Assembly: GCA_025928585.1 (NCBI GenBank)
Contig: JAICJG010000003.1
Span: 1-59,865 of the forward strand
Reading direction: 5' to 3'
From: Rhodanobacteraceae bacterium
GTDB lineage: Bacteria > Pseudomonadota > Gammaproteobacteria > Xanthomonadales > Rhodanobacteraceae
Length of the DNA: 59,865 bases
Position numbers and translations under genes: made by a program. Below the pieces are notes generated by a model. It ran no database searches. It had not been told where the DNA came from and saw only the letters and a program-made list of their open reading frames with translations. This document shows positions 28,412 to 36,778 of this stretch, piece after piece. Numbering within the stretch: position 1 is the first letter of the stretch; every line of letters begins with the position of its first letter.

Positions 28412-29287
28412 ATGACCCAATCGATGATCAAACAGGCGGATTTCCTGCTGCGCGGCGGACGCGCGGGGGTGCTGCTGATCCACGGCCTCACCGGCACGCC
28501 GGCCGAAATGCGCTTCGTGGGCAAGGGGCTCAACCGCGCCGGCTTCACCGTGTACGGCATGCAGCTAGCCGGCCACTGCGGCAGCGAGGCCGACCTCCTG
28601 AAAACCGGCTGGCGCGACTGGACCACGAGCGTGCGCGCCGCGGCCGACCGCCTGCGGCGCGATGTCGACCACGTGTTCGTCGGGGGCCTGTCGATGGGCT
28701 CGGTGCTGGCCCTGAACCTCGCGATCGAAGCACCCCGCTGGGTGGACGGGCTGGGGCTTTACGGCAGCACCTTCTTCTACGACGGCTGGACCATTCCGCG
28801 GCTGGCGCGGTTGTCGTTCCTGCTGCCGCTGGTGTGCGGCATGGGCCTGTTCCGGCAGCGCAACTTCATGGAAAGCTTTCCCTACGGCATCAAGGATGAG
28901 CGCATTCGCGCGCGCATCGCGGGGGCGATGCTGGACGGCCAGAGCGAGGCCGCGGGCCTGCCCGGCAATCCATGGCCCTCGCTCGCGGAATTCCACAAGC
29001 TTGCGTGGCGCGTGCGCGCACGCCTGCACGAGGTGCGCGCACCCTGCCTCATCATGCACGCGGCGGACGACGACATTGCCAGTGTCCGCAATGCGCGTCT
29101 GATCGAACGCCGCGTCAGCGCTCCCACCGAAACGGTGCTGTTGAACGACAGCTACCACATGATCACGGTCGACGGCGAACGCGACAAGGTGATTGCCCGC
29201 TCCGCCGACTTCTTCACCCGCATTCTCGCCAACAGCCCGCTGCGCGTGCCGCGCCCGCCGCTCGTTGCGGCCGCCTCGACTGCATGA
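28412..29287 (+). CDS. Alpha/beta hydrolase, carboxylesterase/thioesterase-like
   Basis: The 291-residue protein has the alpha/beta hydrolase fold. LIHGLTGTPAEMRFVGKGL forms the oxyanion region, GLSMGS carries the nucleophile (Ser94), an Asp in HAADDDIAS and His249 in YHMITVD complete the triad. It resembles Est30-type carboxylesterases and monoacylglycerol lipases. In an operon with ACP and ketoacyl synthase genes it may release or edit an acyl product. Its stop overlaps the start of the next gene (ATGA). Confidence 0.82.
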   Translation: MTQSMIKQADFLLRGGRAGVLLIHGLTGTPAEMRFVGKGLNRAGFTVYGMQLAGHCGSEADLLKTGWRDWTTSVRAAADRLRRDVDHVFVGGLSMGSVLALNLAIEAPRWVDGLGLYGSTFFYDGWTIPRLARLSFLLPLVCGMGLFRQRNFMESFPYGIKDERIRARIAGAMLDGQSEAAGLPGNPWPSLAEFHKLAWRVRARLHEVRAPCLIMHAADDDIASVRNARLIERRVSAPTETVLLNDSYHMITVDGERDKVIARSADFFTRILANSPLRVPRPPLVAAASTA

Positions 29288-30414
29288 CCGAAACGGTAGC
29301 GCACGCTTCCATCGACGCCATCGCGGCGGAAGACTGGAACCGGCTGTTTCCCGACGAACTCGAGGACCACGGGTACCTGCGCGCGGTCGAGCGCGCCGGC
29401 CTGCGCGGCTTCCGCTACCTCTATTTCGCGGTGCACGAGGAGGGCGGCCGGCTGCTCGCGGCGGTGCCTGCGTTCGTCACCGACTACCGGCTCGATACCA
29501 CCGTGCAGGGCGGCCTGCGCCGGATCACCGGTGCCCTCGCGCGGGTTTTTCCGCGGTTGCTGCGGATCCCGATGCTGGCGCTCGGTTCGCCGGTCACCGA
29601 ACGCTGCCGGGTCGGATTCGCTCCCGGCGTCGCGCCCGGGCAGCGCGAAGCGTGGCTGGACGCGATCCTCGCACGGATGGAAGAGGTCGCGGCGAACGAC
29701 AGGCTCGGGATGCTGGCGGTCAAGGACGCGGCGCTCGCGGATCCCTGGTGGCAGCACGCCTGCACCCGCCACGGCCTGCGTCCGCTGCCCGGGCTGCCGG
29801 GCGCGACGCTCGCGATCCGCTGGGGCGATCTGGAAGGCTACCTGGCGTCGCTCGGCCCGTCCATCCGCAAGGACCTGCGCAGGAAGCGCCGGCACGCCGC
29901 GGCGTTGCGCATCGAGTGGCGCACCGCCCTCGACGGCATCGCCGACGACGTCCAGCGGCTGTATCGCGAAACCCTTGCGCGAGCGGAGTTTTCGTTCGAG
30001 GAGCTGACCCCCGCCTATTTCGAAAACGTGCTGCGCTACCTGCCCGGCCGCGCATATTGCGTGACCTACCAGGAAGGCGATCGGCTGCTCGCGTTCAACC
30101 TGGTGCTGCGCGATTCCGGGCGCCTGCTGGACAAGTTCCTGGGCATGGACCATGCGGCGACGGATCACTACAACTTCTACCATGTGAGCTGGCTGGAAAA
30201 CGTCCGTTGCTGCATCGACGAGGGGATCGGCGTGTACGAGAGCGGCCAGGGGCTGCATCGCGAGAAGGTGCGACTCGGCAGCACGCTGCAATCCAACGCG
30301 CTGTGGTATCGCCACCGCAACCGGTTCGTGGACGGCGTGCTCGCGCGGCTGGAAAGACTCGCGCGGCTCGACCGGCGCGACGACCCGCAGTCCGCCACGC
30401 CGGCGCGGAGCTAA
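29284..30414 (+). CDS. FemAB/GNAT-like acyltransferase (PF04339-type)
   Basis: The 376-residue protein resembles the peptidogalycan biosynthesis group (FemAB-like, GNAT superfamily). It has a basic SIRKDLRRKRRHA region at about 190-205, an FSFEEL/YFENVL segment and a C-terminal YESGQGLHREKVRLG block where the family has its G-Q-G-x-HK-type motif. Such enzymes use acyl-ACP, acyl-CoA or aminoacyl-tRNA to acylate amines. Next to an ACP and a ketoacyl synthase, N-acylation of an amine from acyl-ACP is the most economical reading, but unproven. It is translationally coupled to the hydrolase. Confidence 0.72.
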   Translation: MTETVAHASIDAIAAEDWNRLFPDELEDHGYLRAVERAGLRGFRYLYFAVHEEGGRLLAAVPAFVTDYRLDTTVQGGLRRITGALARVFPRLLRIPMLALGSPVTERCRVGFAPGVAPGQREAWLDAILARMEEVAANDRLGMLAVKDAALADPWWQHACTRHGLRPLPGLPGATLAIRWGDLEGYLASLGPSIRKDLRRKRRHAAALRIEWRTALDGIADDVQRLYRETLARAEFSFEELTPAYFENVLRYLPGRAYCVTYQEGDRLLAFNLVLRDSGRLLDKFLGMDHAATDHYNFYHVSWLENVRCCIDEGIGVYESGQGLHREKVRLGSTLQSNALWYRHRNRFVDGVLARLERLARLDRRDDPQSATPARS

Positions 30415-30418
30415 GGAA

Positions 30419-30868
30419 ATGCTCAGCATGCGCGCACACACTCCACGCTGGCGCCGCTGGATGCCACTGGTCATTGCCTGGGCGATCCTGCTCGCCGTCG
30501 AAACGCTGGGCCAGATCGCGCTGAAGATGGCGGGTGCCAGGGTCGGCGCGTTCGAACTTGATGGGCCGTCGATCCATGCCGCGCTTTCCACGCCGTGGCT
30601 GTGGGTGGGACTCGCGTGCTACCTCGGCCAGTTCGCGGTGTGGATGGCCATCCTCGAGCGCTCGTCCCTTTCAGCGGCCTTTCCGACCAGCGCCATCGCG
30701 TTCGTCGCGATCATGTTCGCGTCCTGGGCGGTGTTCGGCGAGCCGATGGGATGGCAGAAGATCGCGGGCTCGGTGATCATCGTCGCTGGTATCCTGCTGC
30801 TCGGCGGCGACGCACAAAACAACCCGCCCATGCCACCGAGCCACGACGCCGAAGGAAGCCCGCCATGA
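30419..30868 (+). CDS. SMR/EamA-type membrane protein (second of two)
   Basis: The 149-residue protein has four predicted membrane helices and an Arg-rich N-terminus (RAHTPRWRRW). Helix 1 contains ETLGQIALKMAG, matching the Glu-containing first helix of SMR transporters. AFPTSAIAFVAIMFASW and GWQKIAGSVIIVAGILLLGG match the last helices. The C-terminal tail is Pro/Asn rich. It probably partners the protein at 28008 as an asymmetric pair, like ArnE-ArnF. The stop overlaps the ACP start (ATGA). Confidence 0.75.
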   Translation: MLSMRAHTPRWRRWMPLVIAWAILLAVETLGQIALKMAGARVGAFELDGPSIHAALSTPWLWVGLACYLGQFAVWMAILERSSLSAAFPTSAIAFVAIMFASWAVFGEPMGWQKIAGSVIIVAGILLLGGDAQNNPPMPPSHDAEGSPP

Positions 30869-31149
30869 CCGACGATGTCCAGAAGACCGTGTTTTCGATC
30901 ATCGCCCGGGAAGCCGGTATCGAGGAAAGCAGGGTCACCCTCGACTCGACCCTCAAGGACCTCGAGATTCCCTCGCTCGATGCCATCCAGATCATCTTCG
31001 AGATCGAGGATCACTACAAGATCCAGATGCCCGACCGCGATCCCAGCTTCGACACCGAATCGGTGAAGGGCCTGGTCGAGACCGTCGAGAAACTGCTGGC
31101 CGAGAAAGCCGCCAATCCGCCGCCGCCTGCCACTCCTCCCGCTGCCTGA
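30865..31149 (+). CDS. Dedicated acyl carrier protein
   Basis: The 94-residue acidic protein has the four-helix ACP pattern. The phosphopantetheine site is Ser37 in EIPSLDAI; the residue before Ser is Pro where most ACPs have Asp (DSL), so this is a specialised carrier rather than AcpP. The C-terminus ends in a Pro/Ala tail absent from AcpP. It lies 12 bp before a ketoacyl-ACP synthase, a pairing like NodF-NodE, which makes special acyl chains for a secreted product. Confidence 0.82.
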   Translation: MTDDVQKTVFSIIAREAGIEESRVTLDSTLKDLEIPSLDAIQIIFEIEDHYKIQMPDRDPSFDTESVKGLVETVEKLLAEKAANPPPPATPPAA

Positions 31150-31161
31150 CCTTCTTCCGCC

Positions 31162-32379
31162 ATGAACCGCCGTGTCGTCATCACCGGTGTCGGCGCGATC
31201 TGCGCGCTCGGCCACGACGCGGCCGCGGTGTGGCAGGGCATGCGCGAGGGACGAAGCGCCATCGCGCCGCTCACCGGTTTCGAGGCCGAGGAGATGCGGG
31301 TGCGGGTCGCCGCACAGGTGCGCGGCCATGATCCCGCGCGACATTTCGATCCGAAGAAACTGGTCCTGCTCGACCGGGTCACCCAGTTCGCGCTGATCGC
31401 CGCGCGCGAGGCCGTCGCCCAGGCCGGGCTCGATTTCCGCGCGGGCGACCTCGGCCGCCGGACGGCCTGCGTGATCGGCACCGGCACCGGCGGCGAGGAA
31501 ACCGTCGACGAATGTTCGCGGCGTCTCTACCGCGACAACAATCCGCGGCTGCATCCGCTCTCGATCGTGCGGCGGATGGTGAACGCACCGGCCTCGCAGG
31601 CTTCGATCGAATTCGGGATCACCGGCCCGGCCTTCTGCGTCTCCTCGGCCTGCGCGACCTCCAACCATGCGTTCGCGCAGGCGCTCGCGCTGGTACGCGC
31701 GGGCACGGCCGACGTCGCGCTCGCCGGCGGCACCGAGGCCTGCCTCACCCTCGGCGTGCTGCGCGCGTGGGAGGCGATGCGGGTCCTCGCGGATGACACC
31801 TGCCGCCCGTTCTCCAGGCAGCGGCGCGGGCTGGTGCTGGGCGAAGGCGCGGGCATCCTGGTGCTCGAGGAGTTCGACCACGCCCGTGCACGCGGCGCGG
31901 AAATCCTGGCCGAATTCGCCGGCGCGGGCATGAGCGCCGACGCCGGCGACATCGTGCTGCCATCCGCCGCCGGCGCCGCACAGGCGATTTCCGCCGCCCT
32001 CGCCGACGCCGGTCTGAATCCGGAGGACGTAGACTATGTCAACGCACACGGAACCGCGACGGCCGCCAACGACCCGACCGAAACCAGAGCAATTCATCTG
32101 GCGCTCGGCGGCCACGCGAAACGGGTCGCGGTGTCCTCCACCAAATCGATGCACGGGCACGCGCTCGGGGCCGCGGGTGCGCTGGAAATCGTTGCGGCGC
32201 TCGGCGCCCTGCGCGAGGGCGTGATTCCGCCCACCGCGAATTTCCTCGATGCCGACCCCGAATGCGACCTCGACTACGTTCCGAACGCCGCACGCGAACG
32301 CGAAGTGCGCGGGGTGCTTTCGAACGCCTTCGCGTTTGGGGGCTTGAATGCCGTCGTGGCGCTCAGGCGCGCGCCATAA
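31162..32379 (+). CDS. Beta-ketoacyl-ACP synthase, KAS II/NodE-like
   Basis: The 405-residue condensing enzyme has the Cys-His-His triad: Cys164 in SSACATSN, His296 in AHGTATAAND and His331 in KSMHGHALGAAG, with GGTEA before and FAFGGLNA at the end. It would extend an acyl chain on the neighbouring ACP with malonyl units. No ketoreductase, dehydratase or enoyl reductase is present, so it must borrow housekeeping FAS enzymes or add only one extension. It is the last gene of the operon. Confidence 0.9.
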   Translation: MNRRVVITGVGAICALGHDAAAVWQGMREGRSAIAPLTGFEAEEMRVRVAAQVRGHDPARHFDPKKLVLLDRVTQFALIAAREAVAQAGLDFRAGDLGRRTACVIGTGTGGEETVDECSRRLYRDNNPRLHPLSIVRRMVNAPASQASIEFGITGPAFCVSSACATSNHAFAQALALVRAGTADVALAGGTEACLTLGVLRAWEAMRVLADDTCRPFSRQRRGLVLGEGAGILVLEEFDHARARGAEILAEFAGAGMSADAGDIVLPSAAGAAQAISAALADAGLNPEDVDYVNAHGTATAANDPTETRAIHLALGGHAKRVAVSSTKSMHGHALGAAGALEIVAALGALREGVIPPTANFLDADPECDLDYVPNAAREREVRGVLSNAFAFGGLNAVVALRRAP

Positions 32380-32496
32380 CCACGTTTGGCGCCCCGCCTT
32401 TTCAGCTGCTAGAGACCGAGCAAGTACACGGGCAAACAAGCGGCCACAAACATCAAGCGCTGCGCTTGCACCTGGCAGCGGCGGCGCCGGCAATCG

Positions 32497-33453
32497 CTAC
32501 TGCTGCGCGAGCCACTCATCATCGCTGCCTTCGTTCATGCCTTCGAACAGGAATGTCGAGAGGTAGCGCTCGCCGGTGTCGGGCAGCATCGCCAGCAGCA
32601 CCGAGCCCTGCGGCGCCTTCTTCGCCGCCTCCAGCGCAGCGGCAACCGTCGCGCCCGATGAAATGCCGCAGAAGATGCCTTCCTCCCGCGCCAGGCGCCG
32701 GGCGGTGTCGCGCGCCAGCACTTCATCCACCGGGATGATTTCGTCGGTGATGGTGCGGCTGAGCACCGCCGGCACGAAATCCGGCGTCCAACCCTGGATC
32801 TTGTGCGAATGCCACTCGCCGCCGGCGAGCAACGATGCATTGGCGGGCTCCGTCGCGATGATCCGGATGTCCGGGCGCGCCCGCTTCAGCACCTCGCCCG
32901 CGCCGGTGAGCGTGCCGCCCGTGCCCCAACCGCTCACGAAATAATCCAGGCGCCGCCCGGCAAAGTCGCGCAGGATTTCCGGACCGGTCGTGTTGCGGTG
33001 ATACGCGGGATTGGCTTCGTTCTCGAACTGCCGGGCGAGGAACCAGCCGTGTTTCGTCGCCAACTCCTCGGCCTTGCGCACCATGCCGGTGCCGCGCTCC
33101 GCAGCCGGGGTGAGGATCACCTTCGCGCCGTACGCGCGCATCAATTTGCGCCGTTCGATCGAGAACGAATCCGACATCACCGCGACGAACGGGTAACCGC
33201 GGGCGGCACACGTCATCGCCAGCGCCACGCCGGTGTTGCCGGAAGTCGCCTCGACCACGGTCTGGCCGGGTTTCAGCGTGCCGCGCTGCTCGGCATCGAG
33301 GATGATCGCGATCGCCAGGCGATCCTTGACCGAGCCGCCGGGATTGAATGCCTCGACTTTTGCATACAGCGTGACGTGCGCGGGCGAGAGACGGTGCAGC
33401 TTGACGATCGGCGTGCCGCCGATGGTGTCGACGATGCTTTCGAACAGGGACAT
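32497..33453 (-). CDS. cysK: Cysteine synthase (O-acetylserine sulfhydrylase)
   Basis: The 318-residue fold-type II PLP enzyme makes cysteine from O-acetylserine and sulfide. NPGGSVKDR contains the PLP Lys, TSGNTGVALA binds the substrate carboxylate, GTGGTLTG holds the PLP phosphate and GISSGA is typical of CysK/CysM. The start MSLFESIVD was chosen; longer frames upstream lack similarity. CysK cannot be separated from CysM with certainty. Confidence 0.92.
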   Translation of the reverse strand: MSLFESIVDTIGGTPIVKLHRLSPAHVTLYAKVEAFNPGGSVKDRLAIAIILDAEQRGTLKPGQTVVEATSGNTGVALAMTCAARGYPFVAVMSDSFSIERRKLMRAYGAKVILTPAAERGTGMVRKAEELATKHGWFLARQFENEANPAYHRNTTGPEILRDFAGRRLDYFVSGWGTGGTLTGAGEVLKRARPDIRIIATEPANASLLAGGEWHSHKIQGWTPDFVPAVLSRTITDEIIPVDEVLARDTARRLAREEGIFCGISSGATVAAALEAAKKAPQGSVLLAMLPDTGERYLSTFLFEGMNEGSDDEWLAQQ

Positions 33454-33527
33454 GGCGGGCCTCGGTTGCTGCCCCATCGAACGCGGAGCGAACGTCCAGC
33501 CTAGCCGGGGGCGTGCTAAGAAATCGG

Positions 33528-34010
33528 TCAGCTCGGATTGCCGCTCGCCGGCGGGAAGCCCTGCAACGGCACCAGCGACATCAGTTTGCCCATGTCGAGG
33601 TACTGCAGCAGCGAGCTCATTCCGCGCGCGACCTGCGGTTCGGTGACGAGGCCGGTGACGGCCCAGCGGCCCCAGGCCCCGAACGCCGTCTCTACGGCGC
33701 CCGGACCGTCGAACATCAAGGCTTCCTGCACCGGCTGGCGGCACGACTTCACCAGCAGATCGGTGACCAGGGCGCCGGCCCTGCGGTTGATCGCATCCCG
33801 CTGCGCCGGGGTGATCGAAGCCAGCGGCGCAATGTCGGGGTCGAGCGACATGGTGGCGAATGCCCAGCGCAGCGCAATCCTGCGATCATCCGGCGTGGTC
33901 GCGCCGACCAGACACTTCGACAGCGCGTCCGCATAAGTGCCCGCGCGCGCAAACGCGGGCCACGCACAGGTCATGATCGGCAACACCAGCAGCAGGCAGA
34001 TACGTCGCAT
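33528..34010 (-). CDS. Small exported hypothetical protein
   Basis: The 160-residue protein has a clear signal peptide (hydrophobic LLLVLPIMTCAWPAFA, cleavage after Ala). The mature part is helical and contains two Cys residues (KCLVG and KSCRQ) that could form a disulfide. No family was recognised. It lies between cysK and pheA, 54 bp from the pheA stop, so it may be co-transcribed with pheA. Function unknown. Confidence 0.7.
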   Translation of the reverse strand: MRRICLLLVLPIMTCAWPAFARAGTYADALSKCLVGATTPDDRRIALRWAFATMSLDPDIAPLASITPAQRDAINRRAGALVTDLLVKSCRQPVQEALMFDGPGAVETAFGAWGRWAVTGLVTEPQVARGMSSLLQYLDMGKLMSLVPLQGFPPASGNPS

Positions 34011-34064
34011 CGCGCGTCCTCGCGGCAGCCACGGAGTTGGGACCGCGAAACCGAGCGCGGAGTT

Positions 34065-35228
34065 TCAGGCCACCGCGACCGGATAGGAACCGAGCACCCT
34101 CACCTGCGAGGCGAAATCGCCGAGTTCGGCCAAGGCATCCCGCAACGGCGGCTCGTCCACGTGGCCGCTGACGTCGATGAAGAACGCGTATTGCCACTTG
34201 CCGGTGTGCGCCGGGCGCGACTCGATGCGGTTCATGCTGACGCCGCGCCGCGCGAGCGGCTCCAGCACGCGGTACAGCGCACCGGGCTGGTCGTGCACGA
34301 ACACCAGCAGCGAGGTGCGATCGTTGCCCGACGGCGGGAACAGCGCGCGCCCGAGCACCAGGAAGCGCGTGGTGTTGTCGGGACGGTCCTCGATCGGGCC
34401 GGCGACGATCTTCAGGCCATACACATGCGCGGCGCTTTCCCCGGCAATCGCCGCGGCGTCATCGGCCTTGCGTGCGCGGCGCGCGGCCTCGGCATTGCTG
34501 GCCATGGCTTCGAGTCCGGCGCCCGGCAGGTTCTGGCGCAGCCACCCGCGGCACTGCGCCAGCGACTGGCCGTGCGAATACACCCGTTCGATATCCTCGA
34601 GGTGGCCGCCGCGCGACAGCAGGTACTGGTGCACGTGCAGTTCGACTTCGCCGCAGATCTTGAGCGGCGAGCCGAGGAACAGGTCCAGCGTGGACTGGAT
34701 CGTGCCTTGCCCGGAATTCTCGACCGGCACCACCCCGAAATCGGCGCGGCACTCGGCGACCTCGTCGAATACCTCGGCGATGCTCGCCAGCGGAAACCCC
34801 TTCGCCGAATGCCCGAAGTGCTTGAATACCGCCTGTTCGGAGAACGTGCCCTCGGGACCCAGGAACCCGACCTTGAGCGGTTCCTGCTGGGCGAGGCACG
34901 CCGACATGATTTCGCGAAACAGGCGCACCAGCACATCGTCGGCCAATGGACCGTCGTTGCGGTCGACGACCCGGCGCAGCACCTGCGCCTCGCGCTCGGG
35001 ACGGTAATAATCGACTGCAGCGCCCAGCTTGCCCTTGGCGCGGCCGACTTCGTGCGCCCACTGCGCACGGCGTGCGATCAGCGCCTGGATCTGGTGATCG
35101 ATGCCATCGATCTCCGCCCGCACCGCCGCGAGATCCGGCTTCGCGACCGACGCATTCCCGGTGCCGCGGGGGCGTCCGGTTTTCGTCGGCGCACCCGCCC
35201 CACGCGCCCGCTTCGTCCTGCCGGCCAT
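34065..35228 (-). CDS. pheA: Bifunctional chorismate mutase/prephenate dehydratase
   Basis: The 387-residue P-protein makes phenylpyruvate from chorismate. After a basic N-terminal extension (about 30 residues) comes the chorismate mutase domain (IDGIDHQIQALIARRAQWA), the prephenate dehydratase domain (VGFLGPEGTFSEQA, VPVENSGQGTI, DNTTRFLVLG) and a C-terminal ACT domain (HDQPGALYRVLEPLARRGV, ESRPA) for phenylalanine feedback. A GGTGGAGGA ribosome site precedes the ATG. The serC/aroA neighbours usual in Pseudomonads are absent here. Confidence 0.95.
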   Translation of the reverse strand: MAGRTKRARGAGAPTKTGRPRGTGNASVAKPDLAAVRAEIDGIDHQIQALIARRAQWAHEVGRAKGKLGAAVDYYRPEREAQVLRRVVDRNDGPLADDVLVRLFREIMSACLAQQEPLKVGFLGPEGTFSEQAVFKHFGHSAKGFPLASIAEVFDEVAECRADFGVVPVENSGQGTIQSTLDLFLGSPLKICGEVELHVHQYLLSRGGHLEDIERVYSHGQSLAQCRGWLRQNLPGAGLEAMASNAEAARRARKADDAAAIAGESAAHVYGLKIVAGPIEDRPDNTTRFLVLGRALFPPSGNDRTSLLVFVHDQPGALYRVLEPLARRGVSMNRIESRPAHTGKWQYAFFIDVSGHVDEPPLRDALAELGDFASQVRVLGSYPVAVA

Positions 35229-35376
35229 GCTGGTCCTCCACCGCGAATGGGCAGATTGCCGCTACCCGGGCGTTCGCGCAAGCACCTTCCGGCAGGACCA
35301 CGACCCGTCGTCCGCGCCCTGCGGGGCCGGACAGCGGCCGTGCCGGCAAATTCGCTGCAGCGCGGCGTAGAGGCGG

Positions 35377-36762
35377 TCAGGCGGTCCGCGCGAGATCCGC
35401 GGCAACTTCGCGGGCCGCCTCGAGCGTGGCGGCAACGTCAGCGGACGTGTGCGCGGTGGACACGAACAGGTTTTCGTAGGCTCCGGGATGGAACAGCACG
35501 CCCTTGCCGAGCATGCCTTGCCACCAGCGCCGGAACATCGTCTGGTCGGCATGCCGCTCGGCATCCCGGTAATTGCGGATCGGATTTTGCGTGAACCACA
35601 CCTGCATCAGGGGTCCGAGGCCGACCACCCGCGCCGCCAGTCGGGCGGCGCGCAGCACGTGTTCCAGTCCGAACCGCAGCTCGTTCGAGACGGCATCCAG
35701 CCGCTGGAACAGCCCCGGCGCCGCGAGTTCGTCCAGCGCCGCATTGGCCGCCGCCACCGCGATCCCGTTCGCGGTGTAGGTGCCCGCCATCGAGACCGTG
35801 CCGTCGGCGACCAGCGCCATGACGTCGCTACGCCCGGCCACCGCGGCGACCGGAAATCCGCCACCGATGCCCTTCGCGAAGACCGACAGGTCCGGGCGCA
35901 CGCCGAGGCGTCCCTGGGCACCGGAGAGGCCCAGCCGGAACCCGGTGATGACCTCGTCGAAGATGAGCACGATGCCGTGGCGATGCGTCAACTCGCGCAT
36001 CGCCTCGAGATAACCGGGTTCGGGCAGGATGCAGCCGGTATTGCACATTACGGGTTCGGTGAGCACCGCGGCGATGTCGGCGCCTTCCCGCTCGATCGTG
36101 TCGGCCAGGAGATCCGCGTCGTTCCACGGCAGGATGATGAGGTTCTGCTCGACGCCCCGCGGCAGGCCCGGGCCCTGCGGCACCGGCACCGGATGCCGAT
36201 CGGGACCGGCCTCGGCGATCTCCGGGTGCTTGCTCCAGTACACCTGATCCGAAAAGCCGTGGTACATGCCTTCGAAGCGGATGATCTTCGGCCGCCCCGT
36301 GAAGGCGCGCGCCAGGCGCGTGGCGTAGAGGACCGCCTCGGTGCCGGTGTTGCACAGGCGCACCTGGTCGACGCCCGGCACGGCATCGATGATCTTCTGC
36401 GCGAGGCGTGCCTCGTCTTCAGTGGGCAGCGCGAAGACGGTGCCGCGCTTCTGGATGAAATCGACCACCGCCTGGGTCACCCGCGGCGGGCGGTGGCCGA
36501 GGATCATGGGCCCGAGCCCGAGGAGATAATCAATGTACTCGTTGCCGTCGACATCGCGCAGGCGCGAACCCTCGCCGCTATCCACGAACAGCGGGTAGGG
36601 CGCCCAGCCGGACCAGGTCGCGCGCGCGGTACTGTTGACGCCGCCGGGGATGGAGCGGCAGGCGGCCTCGAACCGCCGCGCGCTGCCGGCGGTATCGACG
36701 CCAGGAATCAGCCGTGCATCGGCGGGACCAGTCAGGGCGGCTTCGGCTTTGGCGGCATTCAT
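35377..36762 (-). CDS. Class III aminotransferase, HemL-like
   Basis: The 461-residue PLP enzyme resembles glutamate-1-semialdehyde aminomutase and other class III aminotransferases: GGVNSTARA near the N-terminus, GNEYIDYLLGLGP, NTGTEAVLYA, FDEVITGFR, the PLP Lys in FAKGIGGG and GTYTANG. It is longer and more divergent than HemL, and it lies next to a HAD phosphatase, so a secondary role on another amino-aldehyde or keto substrate is more likely than tetrapyrrole synthesis. It sits 16 bp downstream of the phosphatase gene. Confidence 0.8.
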   Translation of the reverse strand: MNAAKAEAALTGPADARLIPGVDTAGSARRFEAACRSIPGGVNSTARATWSGWAPYPLFVDSGEGSRLRDVDGNEYIDYLLGLGPMILGHRPPRVTQAVVDFIQKRGTVFALPTEDEARLAQKIIDAVPGVDQVRLCNTGTEAVLYATRLARAFTGRPKIIRFEGMYHGFSDQVYWSKHPEIAEAGPDRHPVPVPQGPGLPRGVEQNLIILPWNDADLLADTIEREGADIAAVLTEPVMCNTGCILPEPGYLEAMRELTHRHGIVLIFDEVITGFRLGLSGAQGRLGVRPDLSVFAKGIGGGFPVAAVAGRSDVMALVADGTVSMAGTYTANGIAVAAANAALDELAAPGLFQRLDAVSNELRFGLEHVLRAARLAARVVGLGPLMQVWFTQNPIRNYRDAERHADQTMFRRWWQGMLGKGVLFHPGAYENLFVSTAHTSADVAATLEAAREVAADLARTA

Positions 36763-36778
36763 GGTTCGGCCTTCCCGG

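Noticed and set aside
33513-35594. A 693-codon plus-strand frame opposite pheA
   Set aside because: It is the complement of the chorismate mutase/prephenate dehydratase gene and carries no recognisable domain.
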